Shown here: in pieces, positions 15,085 through 19,121 of the stretch
How the letters are laid out: every line of letters begins with the position of its first letter
Position numbering within the stretch: position 1 is the stretch's first letter
Origin: Pseudomonadota bacterium
GTDB lineage: Bacteria; Pseudomonadota; Gammaproteobacteria; CAMYNG01
Assembly (NCBI GenBank): GCA_020347585.1
Contig: CP070733.1
Coordinates: 2,180,107 to 2,199,227 of the forward strand
Direction: 5' to 3'
Length of the DNA stretch: 19,121 nucleotides
Program-made: the position numbers and the translations under genes
The notes under the pieces: generated by a model
The model's database searches: none
What the model saw: only the letters and a program-made list of their open reading frames with translations
What the model was told of the DNA's origin: nothing

Positions 15085-15103
15085 AACAGCCTTAATAATA
15101 CTA

Positions 15104-15131
15104 ATTATATATCCACATTACCCGATATCAA
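15104..15131 (-). promoter_or_regulatory. Strong sigma70 promoter of hipBA
   Basis: On the minus strand TTGATA (15126-15131) and a perfect TATAAT (15104-15109) are separated by 16 bp. The predicted start is near 15097, 45 bp before the hipB ATG. A strong, repressible promoter is typical for a toxin-antitoxin operon. Confidence 0.75.
15110..15127. promoter_or_regulatory. HipB operator-like site within the hipBA promoter
   Basis: TATCC (15110-15114), eight bases, CGATA (15123-15127). The E. coli HipB operator is TATCC-N8-GGATA, so nine of ten defined bases match. It sits exactly in the spacer between -10 and -35, so repressor binding would exclude RNA polymerase. Confidence 0.6.
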
Positions 15132-15212
15132 TGTATACCGTAAAGTACCGAAAAAAAACTATAAATACCAAACTCGTATTCTAATAGCTCTATCTAGGTC
15201 CATTAAGATCTT

Positions 15213-15247
15213 CCTAGTTCCTGGCTCCTCATTCCTCCCCTCCCTGG
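15213..15247. repeat. Degenerate heptamer tandem repeat
   Basis: Consecutive 7-mers CCTAGTT CCTGGCT CCTCATT CCTCCCC followed by TCCCTGG, so four units in a row begin with CCT at a strict period of seven. It is strongly pyrimidine-biased on the plus strand. A different heptamer tract lies at 13320-13347, on the other side of hipBA. Confidence 0.45.
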
Positions 15248-15256
15248 GTCTAAGAG

Positions 15257-15273
15257 ATGTGAATTTTTCACAT
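15257..15273. promoter_or_regulatory. Crp-like palindrome TGTGA-N5-TCACA upstream of the GGDEF gene
   Basis: ATGTGAA (15257-15263) and TTCACAT (15267-15273) form a perfect dyad around TTT. The half-sites are exactly those of Crp (TGTGA/TCACA), but the spacing is five instead of the usual six. The neighbouring Crp homologue has the RExxxR recognition helix that reads such half-sites. Confidence 0.45.
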
Positions 15274-15409
15274 TCTGACGGGAATTCCACCACATACCGT
15301 CGGGGAACAGGTCCGTAGTCTTGAACTTACGAGGGAGTGACCGCTTACCCAGGGAAGGGTTTGAACGGCGGGGTGCGCCACCAGCGCGGCGCACAGACAT
15401 CAAGAAGAA

Positions 15410-15418
15410 GGGGGGGGG
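15410..15418 (+). repeat. Nine-G homopolymer overlapping the ribosome binding site of the GGDEF gene
   Basis: A run of nine G residues, preceded by AAGAA, ends eight bases before ATG 15427. It is the only possible Shine-Dalgarno region of the gene. Slippage there would shift the spacing between binding site and start codon. Confidence 0.8.
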
Positions 15419-15426
15419 ACGGAACA

Positions 15427-16380
15427 ATGACAAAGGATCCGAACAACGGACCGAGCGGAAACGCGCAACCCAGCGGATTCGAAGACATCGTGCGCATGCA
15501 TCCCGATGGCGTTCTGGTCCTGGACGGTGCCGGGCAAATTCTTTATGCCAACACTGCCGGTGTGCGCCTGTTGTGCCGCATGGCCGGCATCGAGGGCGAT
15601 GTGCCCGAGGAACTGAACGTGCCGGCGGGCAACAGCGCCACAGTCACGCTTGCCGACGCCGCGGGCTGCGATATGGTGCTCGAGGTGGCCTCACGCGCCG
15701 TCGAATGGGGCGGCCACGCCGCGCGCCTGCTCTACATTAACGATGTGACCCGCCACACCAGCGATTATGCATCGCTGGAGCAGTTGGTATACAACGATCA
15801 TCTGACCGGCCTGTACAACCGCCGCGGGCTGGAGTTGGTCGCCGAGCATCACTGGGCAGTGGCGGCGCGTGATGAACAGCACGTAGTGGCGTTTTTTATC
15901 GACCTCGACGGGCTGAAGCAGATCAACGACAGTCGCGGCCACAACGCCGGCGACCAGGCGATTGCGGAACTGTCCGAGGTTGTGTGTTCTGTGTTCCGCG
16001 ACGCGGACATCAAGGCACGTATCGGTGGTGACGAGTTCGTGGTGCTGGTGAACGAAGATGGCGCCAATGTAGTCGATAATCTGCTGGAGCGCATTCGCCA
16101 CGAGGTGGATGACAGAAACGCTTACCCCGCTCGCCCCTACCAGCTTTCCATCAGCATCGGTATCGGTCGCCACGGCCCCGAGGAAAGTTTCAATATGGCC
16201 GAACTGCTGCGCGTGGCGGATAAGAGCATGTACCGCGCCAAGCAGCAGCGCGGTAACGACGCGGTGCGTCACGTGGACGGCGGTGCGACGCGTACAGCCG
16301 CCGTTGCCGAGGAAGACGATCTACCGCGAGTTGCGGGCGGATTTTATAGCGAGTCGATCTATCAGATGATCGCGGTCTAG
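15427..16380 (+). CDS. PAS-GGDEF diguanylate cyclase
   Basis: A 317-residue soluble protein. A PAS domain (about 15-110, with GVLVLDGAGQILYANTAG) precedes a GGDEF domain (about 118-290). The latter has DHLTGLYNRRG, FIDLDGLKQIND (metal Asp), RIGGDEF with an intact GGDEF at 200-204, and SISIGIG. It should therefore make cyclic di-GMP from two GTP. An inhibitory I-site RxxD (Arg191-Asp194) lies exactly five residues before GGDEF, so product inhibition is expected. There is no EAL domain and no membrane segment. ATG 15427 is chosen because the G-rich binding site lies eight bases upstream; the open frame to 15337 crosses the leader hairpin and adds low-complexity basic residues. It is convergent with the Crp-type gene, 19 bases apart. 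Confidence 0.93.
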   Translation: MTKDPNNGPSGNAQPSGFEDIVRMHPDGVLVLDGAGQILYANTAGVRLLCRMAGIEGDVPEELNVPAGNSATVTLADAAGCDMVLEVASRAVEWGGHAARLLYINDVTRHTSDYASLEQLVYNDHLTGLYNRRGLELVAEHHWAVAARDEQHVVAFFIDLDGLKQINDSRGHNAGDQAIAELSEVVCSVFRDADIKARIGGDEFVVLVNEDGANVVDNLLERIRHEVDDRNAYPARPYQLSISIGIGRHGPEESFNMAELLRVADKSMYRAKQQRGNDAVRHVDGGATRTAAVAEEDDLPRVAGGFYSESIYQMIAV

Positions 16381-16399
16381 GCCGCGTGCGCAGGTGCGC

Positions 16400-17044
16400 T
16401 TACCAACCGGGCGGGAGCTTTTCGTTGATAGTGATGTGCTTCTTGTCCACGCTGATGTAGCCGCCTGCGGTCAGGTCCTTGAAAATGCGACTGATCATCT
16501 CGCGCGAGGCACCCACCATGTTGGCAATGTCCTGGTGCGTGAGCTTCTGCTCGATGATCAGCGTGCCGTCCTTTTCGACAGCAAGATCCAGCAGCGTGCG
16601 CGCCACGCGGCCATAGACGTCCATCAGCGCGAGGCTCTTGACGCTTTCGGTCAGCGTGCGCACCTGGCGCGTTAGCGCGCGAATCAGGTTGTAGGCAATC
16701 TGCGGGTGCTCTGCCAGGCAGCGTCGGAAATCGCTCTTGGAGATGATCATCAACTTGGAGGGAGCCAGGGTCATGATCGAAGCCGAACGCGGCGCATCGT
16801 CGATGAGCGCCAGTTCCCCGAAATACTCGCCGGCGCCGAGGATGTTAAGAATGATCTCCTTGCCGTTTTCATCGCTGGCGTACACCTTTACCTGCCCCTC
16901 GAGAATCACATACAGCGAGTCAGTGGTGTCGCCCTCGTTGATGAGGATGGCGTTGGCAGGATATGAACGTGTACTGCAGTGCTCTGTGAGCACGTCGGTC
17001 TCGTTGGCCGCAAGATCGGCGAACAGGTGGACTCGGTCGAGCAT
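16400..17044 (-). CDS. Crp/Fnr family regulator, cAMP-receptor type
   Basis: A 214-residue regulator with an N-terminal cyclic-nucleotide-binding domain (about 1-115) and a C-terminal winged helix (about 140-207). The phosphate-binding cassette reads FGELALIDDAPRSAS, keeping the Glu (77) and Arg-Ser (86-87) that hold cAMP in E. coli Crp. The recognition helix is SREMISR, with Arg181, Glu182 and Arg186 matching the RExxxR of Crp, which reads TGTGA half-sites. No Fnr-type N-terminal cysteines are present, so oxygen sensing through a cluster is unlikely. ATG 17044 has GAGGAG five bases upstream; a GTG at 17056 in frame is less likely. It is divergent from a CHASE2 nucleotide cyclase and convergent with a diguanylate cyclase. 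Cyclic di-GMP as ligand (as in Xanthomonas Clp) is possible but not indicated. Confidence 0.93.
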   Translation of the reverse strand: MLDRVHLFADLAANETDVLTEHCSTRSYPANAILINEGDTTDSLYVILEGQVKVYASDENGKEIILNILGAGEYFGELALIDDAPRSASIMTLAPSKLMIISKSDFRRCLAEHPQIAYNLIRALTRQVRTLTESVKSLALMDVYGRVARTLLDLAVEKDGTLIIEQKLTHQDIANMVGASREMISRIFKDLTAGGYISVDKKHITINEKLPPGW

Positions 17045-17088
17045 GTCTCTCCTCACCCCCCTGATGGGGAAATCAGCTGTATTTGTAA

Positions 17089-17100
17089 TTATTTAAATAA
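17089..17100. promoter_or_regulatory. AT-rich palindrome between the Crp-type and cyclase genes
   Basis: TTATTTAAATAA is a perfect 12-bp palindrome within the 169-bp divergent spacer. The surrounding 30 bp are the only AT-rich part of the spacer, so promoters probably lie here, but I could not assign clean -35/-10 pairs for either gene. Confidence 0.3.
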
Positions 17101-17213
17101 AGAATACCACGTATCCTGATGATTTCCTACGCGTTACACTGGGCCCAAACAACAAGCCGAACGGTGCCGGGGCGTTTTTCGGTGTCTGACGCGGGGTATA
17201 TCGTCTATTTCAT

Positions 17214-19121
17214 ATGGCGTACACGTGGCACAGTACAAAAATCGGCAGGGCGGCGGTCCTTGGGCTGTTGGTCGCGTTCGCGGGTATTGCCGTGGGCTTC
17301 ACTCCGCCCGGGCGCTGGGTGGAGGAGAACCTGGGCCAGCACTGGTTGTTCAACCTGCGCGGACCGCTGCCAGCGCCCGACGGCGTGGTGGTCGTCACCA
17401 TCGACCGCGAATCTTCCGACCGCCTTGGTTTACCCAACGTTCCGCGCAAGTGGCCACGCGACCTGCACGCGAAACTGGTGGGCAATCTGGCACGGGCCGG
17501 CGCCGCGGTGGTGGCGTTCGACATCATCTTCGAGGAGCCCCGTGGACCGGAGCAGGACGGGCCGTTCGCCCGCGCATTGGGCGAGGCGGGCAACGTGCTG
17601 CTGTTCCAATATCTTAAAAAGGAGTCGCTCCAAGTGAACGGTGCGGCAGGGAACGCCCTCGGCGAAGTGCTGATCGAAAAACTGGTGCCGCCCATCCCCG
17701 AATTCGCCGGGGCAGCGCTGGGGCTGGCGCCATTCGCGCTGCCCAAGGTGCCGGCGCGCGTCAGCCAGGCATGGCTGTTCGACCCGCAGGCCACGGATGC
17801 ACCCACCCTGCCGGTGGTGGCACTTCAGATCAGTGCGCTCGGTGTTTATGAACGGCTGGTGGCGTTGTTGCGCGAAACGGCCGGCAAAGCGGCACAGCGT
17901 CTGCCCGCCGACGCACAGGCGTTTCTCGCCGCGCGCCCAGTGAACGAAACGGTGCGCGCTATCAGCCGCATGTTTGCTGCTGAACCCGCGCTTGCCGCGC
18001 GCATTGCACGCCGGCTCGAGGCAGACGAACCGGACATGGCGGCGCAGGATTTGTCGCTACTGCACGCGTTGATCGCGGTATATTCCGGACCGCACAGCCG
18101 CTACCTCAACTTCTACGGCCCGCCGCGCACCGTGACCACGGTGCCCTATGTGCGTGTGCTCGAGATGTACGACGCCGATGCCAACGACGCGCGTGCCAAG
18201 TTGCCGGACTTCACCGGCAAGGCGGTGTTCGTTGGTTTCTCCGAGCAACTCCAACCCGAACAGAAAGATGGCTTCTACACTGTCTACACCCAGGAAACCG
18301 GGCTCGATGTCAGCGGCGTGGAGATCATGGCCACCACCTATGCCAATATCCTGGGGCGCAGCGCGTTGCGCGTACCCGGCCCAGGCGCTGAACTGGCCGT
18401 GTTGCTGCTATGGGGTTTGCTGCTGGGCGCGCTGCTGCGTCTGATCACCGGCCGGTTGCTGGTGCCGCTTGCCGCCGCCGTCAGCGTTGGTTACTTCCTG
18501 CTGGCCTACGCCCTGTTTGTGCAACAACTGATTTGGCTGCCACTGCTGGTGCCGCTGCTCTGGCAGGCGCCGCTAGCGGTGGTGGTAGCGTTGGTGTGGC
18601 GATACCGCGAGGCACACCGCGAACGCGAGAACATTCGCCAGGCCTTTGGTTACCATTTGCCGCCCGAGGTGGTTGATCAACTGGCCGGCGGCATGCACGA
18701 CATGGCCGCCTCCAGCCAGCAGATGTACGGCATCTGTCTTGCCACTGATGCCGGGCAATACACCACGCTTTCCGAGCAGCTTGCGCCCGCCGAATTGCGC
18801 GACCTGATGAACGCTTATTACGAGGTGATATTCGCACCTGTGCGCAGCGCGGGTGGCGTTGTGTCGGACGTGGTCGGCGATGCTATGCTGGCCGTTTGGG
18901 CCGCGCGCACGCCGCAGCGTGAACTGCGCCGGCGCGCCTGCGGTGCGGCGCTAAAGGTCGTCGACGCGGTGACCACCTTCAATCGCGAGCGGCCGCAGTA
19001 TCCGCTGCCCACGCGCCTTGGCCTGCACTGCGGCGAAGTGGTGCTTGGCCACGTCGGCGCCATCGATCACTACGAGTACCGCGCGGTGGGTGACATCGTC
19101 AACACCGCCACGCGCATCGAG
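17214..19121 (+). CDS. CHASE2-domain class III nucleotide cyclase, 3' end outside the window
   Basis: The frame is open from ATG 17214 to the last base (636 residues, partial). In order: one membrane helix (about 10-28), a periplasmic CHASE2 sensor domain (about 30-385), a cluster of two to three membrane helices (about 390-462), a short linker with FGYHLPPEVVDQL, and a class III cyclase domain starting near 500. The two metal-binding aspartates are present, Asp512 (LATDAGQYT) and Asp556 (VVGDAMLA), 44 residues apart as usual. The transition-state Asn630 and Arg634 are also present (VNTATRIE). The two substrate-specifying positions are atypical (Asp552, Arg623). An in-frame TGA at 17187 and no start codon between make ATG 17214 the earliest start; the binding site is weak. 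Divergent from the Crp-type gene, which suggests cAMP as product. Confidence 0.9.
   Translation, partial: MAYTWHSTKIGRAAVLGLLVAFAGIAVGFTPPGRWVEENLGQHWLFNLRGPLPAPDGVVVVTIDRESSDRLGLPNVPRKWPRDLHAKLVGNLARAGAAVVAFDIIFEEPRGPEQDGPFARALGEAGNVLLFQYLKKESLQVNGAAGNALGEVLIEKLVPPIPEFAGAALGLAPFALPKVPARVSQAWLFDPQATDAPTLPVVALQISALGVYERLVALLRETAGKAAQRLPADAQAFLAARPVNETVRAISRMFAAEPALAARIARRLEADEPDMAAQDLSLLHALIAVYSGPHSRYLNFYGPPRTVTTVPYVRVLEMYDADANDARAKLPDFTGKAVFVGFSEQLQPEQKDGFYTVYTQETGLDVSGVEIMATTYANILGRSALRVPGPGAELAVLLLWGLLLGALLRLITGRLLVPLAAAVSVGYFLLAYALFVQQLIWLPLLVPLLWQAPLAVVVALVWRYREAHRERENIRQAFGYHLPPEVVDQLAGGMHDMAASSQQMYGICLATDAGQYTTLSEQLAPAELRDLMNAYYEVIFAPVRSAGGVVSDVVGDAMLAVWAARTPQRELRRRACGAALKVVDAVTTFNRERPQYPLPTRLGLHCGEVVLGHVGAIDHYEYRAVGDIVNTATRIE

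Larger units (their letters stand above)
15053..15426. other. 374-bp divergent intergenic region between hipB and the diguanylate cyclase gene
   Basis: The left half (15053-15190) is markedly AT-rich and holds the hipBA promoter and operators. The middle has a heptamer repeat (15213-15247) and a 17-bp palindrome (15257-15273). The right part is the GC-richer leader of the GGDEF gene with a hairpin, GTGCGCC / GGCGCAC (15373-15394), and a nine-G run (15410-15418). I could not find a convincing promoter for the GGDEF gene. Confidence 0.7.

Noticed and set aside
15240..15426. Cyclic di-GMP riboswitch in the leader of the GGDEF gene
   Set aside because: I looked for the conserved core bases and tetraloop-receptor pattern of both known classes and did not find them.

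Overview
The window is about 19.1 kb of dense, fairly GC-rich (roughly 60%) bacterial chromosome with AT-rich intergenic spacers. The gene set (DUF4124 and DUF6316 proteins, FixJ-type two-component pair, CHASE2 cyclase, Crp homologue, HipBA, multi-subunit 2-oxoacid:ferredoxin oxidoreductase) suggests a gammaproteobacterium, perhaps an environmental Chromatiales-like lineage. That placement is inference from gene content only. I see no rRNA, tRNA, CRISPR array, insertion sequence or phage gene.

Layout. (1) 1-4148, plus strand: a metabolic operon with the end of a 4Fe-4S ferredoxin (delta) subunit, the alpha and beta subunits of a 2-oxoacid:ferredoxin oxidoreductase, and an AMP-forming acyl-CoA synthetase. 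(2) 4155-4430, minus: a small lipoprotein. (3) 4431-5100: a 670-bp gap with a candidate minus-strand small RNA ending in an intrinsic terminator. (4) 5101-7731, plus: a PAS-PAS sensor histidine kinase with a degenerate receiver domain, followed by a FixJ/LuxR-type response regulator. (5) 7746-9191, minus: three small genes (a 73-residue acidic protein, a DUF4124 secreted protein, a DUF6316 protein), the last preceded by a promoter and a FixJ-like palindromic element. (6) 9377-11215, minus: an MsbA-type ABC exporter. (7) 11399-13275, plus: a ChaN-like/PDZ protein and a short radical SAM protein of the TatD-associated type. (8) 13380-15052, minus: a hipBA toxin-antitoxin operon with a consensus-like promoter and an E. 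coli-like HipB operator. (9) 15427-16380 plus, 16400-17044 minus, 17214-end plus: a second-messenger cluster of PAS-GGDEF diguanylate cyclase, Crp-type cAMP receptor and CHASE2 class III nucleotide cyclase, the last cut by the window edge.

How it fits together. The two signalling blocks look most informative. The FixJ-type regulator may act on the DUF6316 promoter about 1.5 kb away. The Crp homologue keeps the residues for cAMP binding and for TGTGA half-site recognition. It lies between a nucleotide cyclase and a diguanylate cyclase whose leader carries a TGTGA-N5-TCACA palindrome and a nine-G tract at the ribosome binding site. The nucleotide cyclase lacks both canonical adenine-specifying residues, so what it makes is open.

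All family assignments come from reading motifs. No database search was possible.
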